Shown piece by piece: positions 5,060 to 5,098 of a stretch of 5,098 nucleotides of DNA; within the stretch, counting starts at the first letter, position 1; every line of letters starts with the position of its first letter. This stretch comes from Anaerolineales bacterium UBA5069 (GTDB lineage Bacteria > Chloroflexota > Anaerolineae > Caldilineales > Caldilineaceae), in contig DIAV01000139.1 in NCBI GenBank assembly GCA_002415895.1, forward strand, positions 1 to 5,098. Reading direction: 5' to 3'. The notes below the pieces were generated by a model. The model saw only the letters and a list, made by a program, of their open reading frames with translations, made no database searches and was not told the origin of the DNA. Position numbers and translations under genes: made by a program.

Positions 5060-5098
5060 GGCAAACTGTTGGCAATCCAAAAACAAGAGCGTCGCCCC

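Noticed and set aside
5060..5098. Terminator after the second HdeD-like gene
   Set aside because: TTGG/CCAA makes only a four-pair stem followed by an A-rich stretch rather than T. A distant GGGC/GCCC pairing reaches the window edge and cannot be judged.

Overview
The window is GC-rich (roughly 60% by eye) chromosomal-type bacterial DNA with five well-supported protein-coding genes. Two lie on the minus strand (left half) and three on the plus strand (right half), diverging from a shared intergenic region at about 2974-3228. I see no transposase, integrase, tRNA, rRNA, CRISPR array or phage gene. A YceI lipoprotein with an Ala/Gly/Ser-rich linker, an LtaS-type membrane sulfatase-fold enzyme and several DUF308/HdeD membrane proteins would suit a Chloroflexota-like environmental bacterium, but this assignment is an inference from protein style and is weak.

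Left half, read from right to left: a five- or six-helix membrane protein with an extracytoplasmic alkaline-phosphatase-superfamily (sulfatase/LTA-synthase-like) domain, stop codon at 1030-1032. After a 163-bp gap comes a 273-residue YceI-domain lipoprotein (866 to 45). The gap is dense in inverted repeats. One perfect 17-bp hyphenated palindrome sits directly on the best candidate -10 element of the lipoprotein gene, which suggests that this gene has its own repressible promoter. Both products act at or outside the cytoplasmic membrane: one probably moves or hydrolyses a phospho- or sulfo-ester group of an envelope glycan or lipid, the other is a lipid-anchored, isoprenoid-binding-type beta-barrel protein.

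Right half: a 141-residue four-helix membrane protein that I do not recognise (3229-3654), then two tandem six-helix HdeD/DUF308-family proteins (3711-4322 and 4481-5059) that are visibly paralogous in their first two helices. All three have a credible Shine-Dalgarno sequence. The first two are 56 bp apart and are likely co-transcribed. The third follows a 158-bp gap that contains an AT-rich stretch, a tandem 8-bp repeat and a perfect 13-bp palindrome immediately before the ribosome-binding site, so it may be controlled separately.

Taken together this looks like an envelope or membrane-maintenance neighbourhood. The items most worth checking are the palindrome-on-promoter arrangement at 933-974, the palindrome abutting the ribosome-binding site at 4451-4471, the small-membrane-protein cluster, and the possible short leader ORF with its start codon inside an inverted repeat at 3100-3210. 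No clearly new defence or mobile system is visible.
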